This document shows, piece after piece, positions 51,865 to 61,098 of a stretch of DNA of 64,000 bases. Under the pieces are notes generated by a model that did no database searches, was not told where the DNA came from, and was given only the letters and a program-made list of their open reading frames with translations. Source of the stretch: CAVZYN01 sp963779515 (lineage in GTDB: Bacteria; Pseudomonadota; Alphaproteobacteria; Rhizobiales; Hyphomicrobiaceae); the NCBI GenBank assembly GCA_963779515.1, contig CAVZYN010000001.1, positions 620,001 through 684,000 of the forward strand. The letters run 5' to 3'. The position numbers and the translations under genes were made by a program. Every line of letters starts with the position of its first letter. The stretch's first letter is position 1.

Positions 51865-51918
51865 GGCGGCTCATCAGGTTTGGGGCTCGAATGCGAAATA
51901 ACTTCAAAGGACTAGAAT

Positions 51919-51934
51919 ATTCGCAACTTCGAAT
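51919..51934. promoter_or_regulatory. Putative SoxR operator (ATTC-N8-GAAT)
   Basis: This exact motif lies 54 bases upstream of the soxR start, in an AT-rich pocket. It is the same motif and distance as at the DsrE-family gene. Confidence 0.65.
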
Positions 51935-52054
51935 GCCCGCAACTCGGTGTTCCAGGTGCAGGCTCGCCGGTCACCGGGGCTGGCGGGTTTTGGGTGATGT
52001 TAACCCTTGCGCACTAAGCCCTGGGCGCGGTTCTATGGGCCGTTCGGGGGATGC

Positions 52055-52078
52055 AAAGTTGACGTTTACGTCAACTTT
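52055..52078. promoter_or_regulatory. 24-bp palindrome overlapping likely fadE promoter
   Basis: AAAGTTGACGT, TT, ACGTCAACTTT: two perfect 11-bp arms. It contains TTGACG as a possible -35, with TATGTG at 52082 as a possible -10 at 17-bp spacing, 75 bases before fadE. Palindromes of the TTnACGTnnACGTnAA type are described for MerR-family LiuR regulators of acyl-CoA catabolism; that link is my inference. Confidence 0.6.
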
Positions 52079-52152
52079 ATATATGTGCGGTACGCAGAAT
52101 GCAGTGCGGGCACGCGGCAGGGGCCGGTGTGCCGTGTTCGGAGGCCCGAGCG

Positions 52153-54657
52153 ATGATGGTCGAGTTGATATTCCTGGGGCTGTGCCTCGTGGGCGCCTTT
52201 GTGTTGGCCATGCGGGGTGCGCCGATGTGGCTCTGGGCGGCCAGCGCTGTGGTTGCGACCTACCTCTGGCAGTCGGGGCTCATCCATGGTGTCCATGATG
52301 GGCTCTCGTTGAGCATCGGCTCGCTGCTCGGCTGGATCCCGGCCCTCGGCTTTGTGGCGCTGGCAATCCCGGGCCTGCGGCGCACGCTCCTGATCGCGCC
52401 CGCCTACAAGACCATTCGCGGTATTCTGCCCAAGGTCTCCGAAACCGAGCAGCAAGCGCTGGATGCCGGCACGATCGGTTTCGATGCGGATCTCTTCTCC
52501 GGCAAACCCGATTGGGAAAAACTGCGCGCGGTGCCGCCGATCACGCTGACGGCCGAGGAGCGTGCCTTCCTCGACGGCCCGACGGAAGAGCTGTGCGGCA
52601 TGATCAACGACTGGAAGATCCGGTTCAACAACAAGGAAATTCCTGACGAGATTTGGAAGTTCGCCGGCAAGCATGGCTTTCTCGGCATGCTGATCTCGAA
52701 AGAGCATGGTGGCCTCGGATTCTCGGCGCAGGCGCAATCGATGATCCTCGGCAAGATCGCATCGCGCTCGCCGGATGTATGCACGATCGTGATGGTGCCG
52801 AACTCGCTGGGCCCCGGCGAATTGATCGAAAAGTACGGCACCGACGAACAGAAACACTATTATCTGCCGCGTCTCGCCAAGGGCGAAGACATTCCGTGCT
52901 TCTCGCTGACGGGGCCGACGTCGGGATCGGATGCTGCGACCATGCGCGATATCGGCACCGTGACGCGCGGCATGTGGAAAGGCCGGGAAACGGTCGGTAT
53001 CCGGCTAACCTGGGATAAGCGCTATATCACGCTCGGGCCGAAAGCGACGCTGCTCGGCCTCGCCTTCCGGCTCTTCGATCCGGAGAACCTTCTCGGCAAG
53101 GGCGAGGACATCGGCATCACGGTCGCGCTCATTCCGGCGACGCATCCGGGCGTCAATATCGGCCGCCGCCACCTGCCGGGCGGCGCCGCGTTCCCCAATG
53201 GCCCGAACTGGGGCAAGGACGTGTTCGTGCCGATGGAGTTCATCATCGGCGGCGAAAAGATGGTCGGCCACGGCTGGCGCATGTTGATGGAATGCCTGGC
53301 CGCAGGGCGCGCGATCTCGCTGCCGACATCGTCGACGTCGGCGGCGAAGGCGATGCTGCGGTTCACGTCCGCCTATGGCCGCATCCGCAAGCAGTTCGGC
53401 CTGCCTGTCGCCAAAATGGAGGGCATCGAGGAGCCGATGGCGCGGCTCATCGAGAATGCCTACGTCAATGAGGCGGCGCGCGCGGTGACGGCGTCGATGG
53501 TGGCGCGCGGCGAAAAGCCGGCAGTCATTTCAGCGCTGATGAAATACCAGACGACGGAGCGCATGCGCCGCTCGGTCAGCGATGCCATGGACATTCACGG
53601 CGGGCGCGCGATCTGCGATGGCCCGACGAACTATCTCCAGGCCGCCTATCAGATGGTGCCGGTCGGCATCACCGTCGAAGGTGCCAACATCCTGACCCGC
53701 ACTCTGATCACGTTCGCGCAGGGTGCGCTGCGCTCGCACCCTTATCTCTACAACGAAATCCAGGCGTGCCAGGATACGGACAAGGCGCGCGGGCTCGCCA
53801 ACTTCGAGAAGGCGTTCCTCGGCCACGTCGGCTTCTCGCTGTCGAACGCGACGGGTGCGTTCTTTCACAACGCTACCGGCGGCATTTTCGGACATGTGCC
53901 GGAAAAATCCTATGGCACGGCGGAATGGTATCGCCAGCTCTGGCGGGCCAGCCGGTCGTTTGCGTTCGTCGCCGACATGACCGTGGCGCTGCTGGGCGGC
54001 GGGCTCAAGACCAAGCAAAAGATCACGGGCCAACTCGCTGATGCGCTGTCGGAACTCTATCTGCTCTCGTGCGTGCTGAAGCGCTACGAGGATGACGGCA
54101 AGCCCGCCAATGATCGTGAGATTGTCGCGTTCTGCGCGCGCAACGCGCTCTACCGGTATCAAGAAGCGATGATGGGAACGATCGACAATTTTCCCGTCGC
54201 ATGGGCGCGTCCAATCATGCGCAACGTGGTGTTCCCGTTCGGACCCCGCTACAAGCCGGCACCCGATTGGCTTGGCCATAACATCGTCTCGCTGGTGCTG
54301 CAGCCGGGCGATGTGCGCGATCGCCTGACGCGGGATATGTATGTTTCGAAGGACGTCAACGATCCGACCGGGTTGCTCGAGGTGACACTCCTGAAAGTGG
54401 TCGAAGCCGAAGAGGCCGAGCGCAAGCTCGACCGCGCGGTGCGCCAGGGTATCGTGCAGCGCTATCACGGCATCGATTGGATCGGTGACGCCGTGAAGAA
54501 AGGCGCCGTCACCGAGGCCGAAGGCGCCCTGCTGCGTGAGGTCGAGACGCTGACGGCGCGTGTGATCGCTGTCGATGATTTCGATCCGGCCGAGGTGAAA
54601 CCGAACTACATGACCGCGGGCCACAATGCCCGTGCCGTACGAACCGCCGCCGAATAG
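52153..54657 (+). CDS. fadE: Acyl-CoA dehydrogenase FadE (long, DUF1974 type)
   Basis: The 834-residue enzyme catalyses the first dehydrogenation of fatty acyl-CoA. One or two N-terminal membrane helices (about 3-20 and 24-45) precede the dehydrogenase domains, which show FAGKHGFLGMLISKEHGGLGFSAQAQS, FSLTGPTSGSDAA and MDIHGGRAICDGPTNYL. The C-terminal DUF1974 part extends to the end. Size fits E. coli FadE (814). It heads the fadE-fadJ-fadI set. ATG 52153 and 52156 are both possible starts. Confidence 0.94.
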   Translation: MMVELIFLGLCLVGAFVLAMRGAPMWLWAASAVVATYLWQSGLIHGVHDGLSLSIGSLLGWIPALGFVALAIPGLRRTLLIAPAYKTIRGILPKVSETEQQALDAGTIGFDADLFSGKPDWEKLRAVPPITLTAEERAFLDGPTEELCGMINDWKIRFNNKEIPDEIWKFAGKHGFLGMLISKEHGGLGFSAQAQSMILGKIASRSPDVCTIVMVPNSLGPGELIEKYGTDEQKHYYLPRLAKGEDIPCFSLTGPTSGSDAATMRDIGTVTRGMWKGRETVGIRLTWDKRYITLGPKATLLGLAFRLFDPENLLGKGEDIGITVALIPATHPGVNIGRRHLPGGAAFPNGPNWGKDVFVPMEFIIGGEKMVGHGWRMLMECLAAGRAISLPTSSTSAAKAMLRFTSAYGRIRKQFGLPVAKMEGIEEPMARLIENAYVNEAARAVTASMVARGEKPAVISALMKYQTTERMRRSVSDAMDIHGGRAICDGPTNYLQAAYQMVPVGITVEGANILTRTLITFAQGALRSHPYLYNEIQACQDTDKARGLANFEKAFLGHVGFSLSNATGAFFHNATGGIFGHVPEKSYGTAEWYRQLWRASRSFAFVADMTVALLGGGLKTKQKITGQLADALSELYLLSCVLKRYEDDGKPANDREIVAFCARNALYRYQEAMMGTIDNFPVAWARPIMRNVVFPFGPRYKPAPDWLGHNIVSLVLQPGDVRDRLTRDMYVSKDVNDPTGLLEVTLLKVVEAEEAERKLDRAVRQGIVQRYHGIDWIGDAVKKGAVTEAEGALLREVETLTARVIAVDDFDPAEVKPNYMTAGHNARAVRTAAE

Positions 54658-54708
54658 GTACAATGGCCGGGTAGCGACCGCCGTGTCGCGCCGGAACTGG
54701 AGGTCCCA

Positions 54709-56711
54709 ATGACCGAACTCTCCGCCTTGAAGGACTGGAAAGTCTCGATCGATAACGAAGGCATCGCCTGGGCGATCTTCGATCGGGAAGGCGAGAGCCA
54801 AAATTCGTTGAGCCGCCGCGCGCTCGAAGAGCTTGGCCAGATTGTCGCGCACGTCGAAGCCGGTGCGCGGGATAAGACGATCCGCGGCCTGGCGTTTCTC
54901 TCGGGCAAGGAAAAGGGCTTCATCGTCGGCGCCGACGTGCGCGAGTTCGAACTGTTGACCAGCGAGCAGCAGGTGCTGGAGGGCGTGCGGACGGCGAACG
55001 CGCTGCTGGACCAGATCGAGCGGTTGCCCATTCCCGTCGTCGCTGGGATCCACGGGTTCTGTCTTGGCGGCGGCCTCGAATTGGCTCTCGCCTGCCATTG
55101 GCGGATTGCGACACGGGATGACGCGACCCGCATCGGCTTCCCCGAGGTCAAGCTCGGCATTTTCCCGGGTTTCAATGGCACTGTCCGCTCGATCCGTCAG
55201 GCAGGCGCTGCTGCGGCCATGCCGATCATGCTGGCGGGCAACATGGTCCGCGCCTCCGCCGCGCGCGGGATGGGTCTGATCGATGAATTGGTGGCGACGC
55301 CAGCGAACCTGCGCTGGGCGGCGCGCAAGGCGATCGAGCGCAAGCGTAAGGCGCCGCCGGCGCATGGTTGGCGGGCGTTGGCATCGAAATGGCCCGCGCG
55401 CGGCTTGCTCGTCAACAAGATGCGCGCCGAAGTGAAGAAGAAGGCGCGCGAGGAACATTATCCCGGCGCCCTATCGTCTGATCGATCTGTTCGAAAAGCA
55501 CGGCGGTAACCTGCAGGTGATGAAGAGCGCGGAAACGACCGCGTTCGCGCCGCTGATGGTATCGGACACCTCGCGCAATCTGCGACGCGTATTCAAGCTA
55601 TCGGAGATGATGAAGGCGCAGGCGCCGAAGGGGCTCGACTGGAAGCCGATGCGCGTGCACGTGATCGGCGCCGGCACCATGGGCGCGGATATCGCAGGGT
55701 GGTGCGTCGCCTCCGGCATGGAAGTGACGCTGCAGGATCTCAATCCGCAGGTGATCGAGAAGGGGATCGTGGCGCAGGCGAAAGCTGTTCGGCCGCAAGT
55801 TCAAGACCAAGGCGCAGAAAGATGCGGCCAAGGCGCGGTTGATCGCGGATCAGGCGGGCAATGGCATTGGCCGCGCGGATGTCGTGATCGAGGCGATCGT
55901 CGAGAAGCTCGAGGTCAAGCAGAACCTCTTCAAGGAACTCGAGAGCAAGCTCAAACCCGGCGCGGTGATGGCGAGCAATACCTCATCGATCATGATCGAG
56001 GACATCGCAAAGCCGCTGGCGGATCCGGGGCGCCTGATCGGCATCCACTTCTTCAATCCGGTCGCGCAGATGCCGCTGGTCGAAGTGATCAAGGGCGCCA
56101 ACAGCCGCGATGACGAGGTCAAGAAGGGCTGCGCGTTTGTGACTGCGATCGACAAGTTCCCGCTGATCGTGAAGAGTTCGCCGGGGTTCCTGGTCAATCG
56201 TGTGCTGGCGCCCTACATGATGGCCGCGATGGAGCGGCTGCAGCGCGGCGAAGAGAAAGAAAAGATCGACGAGGCGGCGCGCGCGTTCGGCATGCCGATG
56301 GGGCCGATCGAACTCGCCGATACCGTTGGTCTCGACGTCTGCGCGCACGTCGGCCGGATCCTCGGCAATCCGGGCGGCGCCTCGAAACTCGAAACGCTGG
56401 TGTCGGCCGGCAAGCTCGGCAAGAAATCCGGCGAAGGCTTCTATGTCTGGAAGGACGGCAAGCCGGACAAGGCGGAAGGGGCCTACAACTACAATGATCT
56501 TGAAAAGCTCGGGCGCGAGCTGGTCGAGCCGTTGATCCGCGAGTGTGAGAAGTGCCGCGACGAGAAAATCGTCGATAGCGCCGATATGGTCGATGCTGGC
56601 GTGATATTCGGGACGGGATTTGCGCCGTTCCGTGGCGGGCCGTTGCATTTCAGGGCGCATGAGCCCAAGTCGAACGTCACGCCCCTGCGTCCGGCGCAGG
56701 CGGCGGAGTAA
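54709..56711 (+). pseudogene. fadJ: FadJ/FadB-type 3-hydroxyacyl-CoA dehydrogenase/enoyl-CoA hydratase, two frameshifts
   Basis: This bifunctional beta-oxidation enzyme combines hydratase (GGGLELALACHW, IGFPEVKLGIFPG) and dehydrogenase domains (VHVIGAGTMGADIAGWCVASG, NTSSIMIEDIAKPL, GIHFFNPVAQMPLVEVI). The frame shifts at 55462-55466 (extra C in a CCC run; restores PAPYRLIDLFEKHGG) and at 55781-55783 (extra A; restores KLFGRKFKTKAQK). Removing both extra bases gives 666 residues in one frame, close to FadJ length. Both are +1 changes in short runs, so sequence error is likely. The start at 54709 follows GGAGGTCCCA. Confidence 0.85.
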
Positions 56712-56729
56712 AGGTCGAGTAGGCATAAT

Positions 56730-57068
56730 ATGGCAGAGATGCTGGATCTCGAGTCTCTCGCATCGCCGGCGGCAAGCCGCGACGAAATCGTTGCGCGCCT
56801 GCGGCGCCACGAGCAGGAGATTCGCGACCACGGTGTGACCGGTCTATTCCTCTTCGGCTCCGCTCTTCGCAACGAGCTTCGGCCCGACAGCGACGTGGAT
56901 GTGTATGTCGAATATGATCCCGATGGCGACCTAGACTACTTTGGACTCTGCAGGCTTGAACGGTTTCTGGGGCAAGTTGTCCAGCGACAGATCGATTTGA
57001 CCACAAGGGACGGTCTGCACCCAGTGCTGCGCGACGGAATTGTGCGATCCAGCCTGAGAGTGGTGTGA
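56730..57068 (+). CDS. mntA: MntA-type minimal nucleotidyltransferase (antitoxin)
   Basis: The 112-residue protein has the MNT signature GSALRNELRPDSDVD, exactly GS-x10-DxD, with a downstream acidic third ligand candidate (QRQIDLTTRDG). In MntA-HepT systems MntA transfers AMP groups onto the HEPN toxin to silence it. It starts 18 bases after fadJ and ends one base before the HEPN gene, so the pair is co-transcribed with the beta-oxidation genes. The upstream arm is Arg/Glu-rich (DEIVARLRRHEQEIRDHG). Confidence 0.9.
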   Translation: MAEMLDLESLASPAASRDEIVARLRRHEQEIRDHGVTGLFLFGSALRNELRPDSDVDVYVEYDPDGDLDYFGLCRLERFLGQVVQRQIDLTTRDGLHPVLRDGIVRSSLRVV

Positions 57069-57069
57069 G

Positions 57070-57447
57070 ATGAGCGCCCAAAAATTGAGGCCTCGCCTTG
57101 CCGATATGCTGCTCGCAATGGATCGCATCGACTTGGTAATTCGCGGCCTAGAACGGGACGCCTTTGTCGCGAGTTTTGAGAAGCAGTGGCTGGTCGAGCG
57201 CGGTGTGGAAATCGTCTCTGAGGCGGCCCGCCATATTCCACAAGATCTGTTGATGCTTCACCCACAGATTCAATGGTCCGATATCAAAGCCATCGGCAAC
57301 AGGCTCCGTCATGATTACGGCCGCATTGATCCGCATATCATGTGGACGATTGCCACCATCCACCTGCCAGACTTGAAACCGATTATCCATCAGATGCTGA
57401 GCACGTTGGAATGCTGGACCCGCGAGTTGAGCGATAGAGGAGTACCA
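57070..57447 (+). CDS. hepT: HepT-type HEPN (DUF86) domain protein, reads in frame into fadI
   Basis: About 120 residues match HEPN/DUF86: DMLLAMDRIDLVIRGLERDAF, IVSEAARHIPQDLL, and the active-site helix IKAIGNRLRHDYGRIDP. The conserved HxY is present (HDY), but the Arg five residues before the His is Gly, so nuclease activity is uncertain. The frame has no stop before the fadI ATG; translated as one unit it would yield a 563-residue fusion. An extra base near 57415 would restore an ending with a stop (TGA). It could thus be a real fusion or another +1 error. The end given is the last base before the fadI start. Confidence 0.8.
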
Positions 57448-58761
57448 ATGACCCAAACGCTTCGCAAGGTTGCGATCATCGGCGGCAGCCGCATTCCGTT
57501 CTGCCGCTCGAACACGCTCTATGCCGATCTCTCCAATCTCGACATGCTGACGGCGACGCTGAATGGCCTCGTCGACAAATACAACCTGAAGGGCGCGCAT
57601 ATCGACGAAGTGACCGGTGGCGCGGTGGTGTCGCATTCCAAGGATTGGAACATCGCGCGCGAGGCGGTGCTCGGCACCAAGCTCGCGCCGACGACGCCCG
57701 GCATCACCATGCAGCAGGCCTGCGGCACCTCGCTGCAAGCCGCCATGGGGATTGCGGCGAAGATCGCGACGGGCCAGATCGACAGCGGCATCGCGATGGG
57801 GTCGGACACGACGTCAGACCCGCCGATCGTAGTGTCGAAGAAGCTCGCCGGCCGCTTCGTGCAGGTCGGGCAGGCCAAGAGCCTCGGCCAGCGCCTCAGC
57901 GCCTTCAAAGGGTTCAGGCCGGGTGAGTTGGCGCCGCAGCCGCCGTCGGTGTCCGAGCCGCGCACGGGGCTTGCGATGGGCAATCACTGCGAGCTGATGG
58001 CGCAGGAGTGGAAGATCCCGCGCGAGGAGCAGGACAAGCTCGCGTTCGAAAGCCATCAGAAGGCGGCGGCCGCCTACCGCTCGGGATGGATGGACGATCT
58101 CGTCGTGCCGTGCGCGGGCGTGTTCCGCGACAACAACATGCGCGAGGACATCAATCTCGAGAAATTGGCGACGCTGAAGACTGCGTTCGAGAAATCGGAG
58201 CGCGGCACGCTGAGTGCGGCCAACTCGACGCCGCTGACGGATGGCGCCGCCGCGGTGCTGCTCGCCTCGGAAGAGTGGGCGGCCAAGCGCGGCCTGCCGG
58301 TGCTGGCCTACATGACGTATTCGCAGACGTCGGCGAACGATTTCGTCGCGGGCGAGGGGCTTTTGATGGCGCCGACGGTGGCGGTGTCGAAGATGCTCGA
58401 TCGCGCTGGACTGAAGCTGCAGGATTTCGATTTCTATGAAATCCATGAGGCGTTCGCGGCACAGGTGCTGTCGACGCTGAAAGCCTGGGAAGACCCGGCC
58501 TACTGCAAAAAGTACCTCGGCAAGGATCAGCCGCTGGGATCGATCGATCGTGCGAAGCTCAACGTCAAAGGGTCGAGCCTGGCGTTCGGGCATCCGTTCG
58601 CCGCGACCGGCGCGCGCATCGTTGGCAATCTGGCGAAGCTGCTCTCGGTGCATGGCGGACGCGGCTTGATTTCGGTCTGTACGGCGGGCGGCATGGGCGT
58701 TGCGGCGATCCTCGAAGCCAACAAGGCCGCGACCGGCCGCTTACCGATGGCGGCCGAGTAA
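57448..58761 (+). CDS. fadI: Acetyl-CoA C-acyltransferase (thiolase) FadI
   Basis: The 437-residue thiolase cleaves 3-ketoacyl-CoA in beta-oxidation. The nucleophilic Cys lies in MQQACGTSLQA (about 91), the catalytic His in FYEIHEAFA and GHPFAATGARI, and the second Cys in VCTAGGMG, all in FadI-type form. AGAGGAG six bases before ATG 57448 gives it its own start despite the in-frame upstream HEPN sequence. FadI normally partners FadJ; here a toxin-antitoxin pair lies between them. Confidence 0.94.
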   Translation: MTQTLRKVAIIGGSRIPFCRSNTLYADLSNLDMLTATLNGLVDKYNLKGAHIDEVTGGAVVSHSKDWNIAREAVLGTKLAPTTPGITMQQACGTSLQAAMGIAAKIATGQIDSGIAMGSDTTSDPPIVVSKKLAGRFVQVGQAKSLGQRLSAFKGFRPGELAPQPPSVSEPRTGLAMGNHCELMAQEWKIPREEQDKLAFESHQKAAAAYRSGWMDDLVVPCAGVFRDNNMREDINLEKLATLKTAFEKSERGTLSAANSTPLTDGAAAVLLASEEWAAKRGLPVLAYMTYSQTSANDFVAGEGLLMAPTVAVSKMLDRAGLKLQDFDFYEIHEAFAAQVLSTLKAWEDPAYCKKYLGKDQPLGSIDRAKLNVKGSSLAFGHPFAATGARIVGNLAKLLSVHGGRGLISVCTAGGMGVAAILEANKAATGRLPMAAE

Positions 58762-58765
58762 GGGA

Positions 58766-60075
58766 GTGACAGAGGCGTCCGACAAGCAGCTGGCGGCGGC
58801 CCGCGCACTCGTTGCCGAGTTGGCGGAGAAATTGCGCCTCGATGCGCACGTGGAGCTTTGGGACGGCAGCCGCTTGCCGCTGGGAGCGGCGGCATCGGGA
58901 CCGCTGACGCTGAAGATCGCAAGTCCGGGCGTGATCGGCGGGCTGCTGCGCAAGCCGACGCTCGACAACCTGATCCGCAATTACATCGAAAAGCGGATCG
59001 ACCTGACGGGTGGCTCGATCATCGACCTCGGCCGGCAGATCAATCGCGGCGGCAAGAAGCGTGAGCCTGCGCGGGATCGGCAAGGCGCGCCTGTTGACGC
59101 GGTTGGCGCCCTTCGTGTTCGCCAAGGACGCGCCCGTCGCCGACGCGCAGGGCTTTGGCGGCGACATCATCGGCCGGCGCGAAGGCAAGCGCGACAACAG
59201 CGCCTATATCTCGTTCCACTACGATCTTTCGAACGAGTTTCTACGCGCTCTTTCTCGATCCCGAGATGGTCTACACCTGCGCGTATTTCATCGACTGGTC
59301 GCACGACATCGCGCGCGCGCAGAACGACAAGCTCGAGATGATCTGCCGCAAGCTGCGACTGAAGCCAGGAGACCGGTTCCTCGACATCGGCTGCGGTTGG
59401 GGCGGGCTCGTGTGCCACGCGGCGCAACATCATGGCGTCACGGCGCATGGTGTGTCGCTGTCGAACGAGCAGCTGGCGTTCGCGCGCGCCAAGGTCGCGC
59501 GGCTCGGGCTCCAGGATCGCGTGACGCTCGAATATCAAGATTATACCAAGATGACGGGGCAGTACGACAAGATCGCCTCGATCGGCATGTACGAGGCGAT
59601 CGGGCTGCAGAATATCCCGCGCTATATGCAGACGGTACGCGGGCTGCTGGCGGAGGACGGGTTGTTTTTGAACCACGCCATCGCACGCCGCGCCAAGCGG
59701 GGAAGTTGGCTGCCGGAGCGTATCCGCCCCGAACAGCGGGCGTTGGCGAAGTACATTTTTCCGGGCGGCGCGCTCGACGATATCGGCCATACGATCGCGG
59801 AAATGGAGCTCGCGGGCTTCGAGGTGCACGACGTCGAAGGCTGGCGGATGCACTATGCGCGGACCTGCGAGCTGTGGTGCGACCGGCTGACCGCGCGCAA
59901 GGACGAGGCGATCCGACTGGTCGGCGAGGAGAAGTACCGGATCTTTGTCGCCTATCTCGCCGGATGTTCGCTGGCATTCCAGCGCGGCACGGCGCGCTTG
60001 TTTCAGACACTGGCGTCGAAGTCGGCGAAACGGCCGTCGCCGCTGCCGCCAACGCGCGCGGATCTCTATCGATAG
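58766..60075 (+). pseudogene. cfa: Cyclopropane-fatty-acyl-phospholipid synthase, two frameshifts
   Basis: This SAM-dependent enzyme adds a methylene to membrane lipid double bonds. The N-terminal lipid-binding part (DAHVELWDGSRLPLG, LRKPTLDNLIRNYIEKRIDLTGG) starts at GTG 58766, four bases after fadI. The frame shifts near 59060 (restores KKVSLRGIGKARLL-type sequence) and near 59231-59234 (extra T; restores NEFYALFLDPEMVY). The catalytic part is intact after that: DRFLDIGCGWGGLVCHAAQHHGV, NEQLAFARAK and IGMYEAIG. Removing both extra bases gives 435 residues. The terminal region has the CFA tail RTCELWCDRL. Confidence 0.83.
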
Positions 60076-60078
60076 CCG

Positions 60079-61098
60079 TTATTGGTATGCGTCGACCCAG
60101 CCGTCGACGAGATTGAGAGCCAACAGGCGGCTGCTGTCGAGATCGAGCGCGCCCGCAGGCTTCAGGCCGGCGCGAAAAGCGGCAAGCGCTCGGGCGTCCG
60201 CTTCGAGCGCGGCGCGGGCATCGGTGCGCGAGATGGCGATGAAGCGGATCGTATCCCCAGGTCGCATCTGCGCGAGGCGGCCGAGGTCGGCCGAGATGAC
60301 CGTCGCGATCTTCGGGTAGCCGCCGGTCGTCTGCCGATCGGCCAGCAGGATCAGAGGCTCGCCCATGCCGGGGACTTGGATCGACCCGGTGGCGATGCCG
60401 TCGGAGACGATGTTGTAGCCTTTGGCGTCGTGCGCGATTTTGGGGCCCGCAAGCCGAATGCCCATGCGATCGGCCTGCGCGGTGATGGTGTAGCCGGAGC
60501 CGAGGAAGCGTCGCGATCCCCTCGGGCGAGAAGTGATCATCCTGCGGCCCGAGCATGACGCGGATCGGCCCCTCGGTGCGGGGCAGCGGCAGCGTCGATG
60601 TGAGGTCGCAGCCCGGTGGCGCGGACAGAGTGAGCGGGAGGAGATCGCCGCTTCTGAGCGTGCGGCCGCCAAAGCCACCGATGCCGGAGCGCTGGTGCAA
60701 GGCGAGCGCGCCGAGAACGGGCTGCGACCGCGAAGCCGCCAGCGACAGCGAGATACATGAAGACGCCTGCGCGGGCTGAGCGTGACGTCGACGCGCTGGC
60801 CGGCGTGGACCGTGATGCTGGTGACGGCGGGTGTCGTGACGCCGTCGATCTTGAGGTCCGCGCCGGCACCGGCGAGCGCGATGCGGGCCGATCCGCCGTC
60901 GATGGTGAAGCGGAGGCCGGCAAGCGCGCATTCGATGGCAGCGGCGCCCGGTCCGTTGCCGACCAGCAGGTTGGCGACGGCGAGGCCGTTGCGGTCCATC
61001 GCGCCGGCGGGACCGACGCCGTAGCGTTGCCAGCCGAAACGTCCGGTGTCCTGCAACGAGGTGCCGGGTCCGCAGGTCTCGATTTTCAGGACGGTCAT
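60079..61098 (-). pseudogene. pxpC: 5-oxoprolinase subunit PxpC (biotin-dependent carboxyltransferase-like), three frameshifts
   Basis: PxpC (KipA-like) is one of three subunits that hydrolyse 5-oxoproline with ATP. The N-terminus reads MTVLKIETCGPGTSLQDTGRFGWQRYGVGPAGAMD, and the C-terminal GYTITAQADRMGIRLAG and QTTGGYPKIATVISADLGRLAQ match the family. Three +1 shifts near 60765, 60710 and 60510 move the reading through each frame; joined, the middle gives VFMYLAVAGGF, VLGALALHQRSGIGGFGGRTL and DDHFSPEGI. Together the three total 338 residues, near family length. All are single-base insertions. Its start overlaps the pxpB stop. Confidence 0.83.

Noticed and set aside
53530..55458. 642-codon open frame on the minus strand opposite fadE/fadJ
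   Set aside because: It is the antisense of clear enzyme genes, with an Arg/His-rich composition typical of shadow frames in GC-rich DNA.
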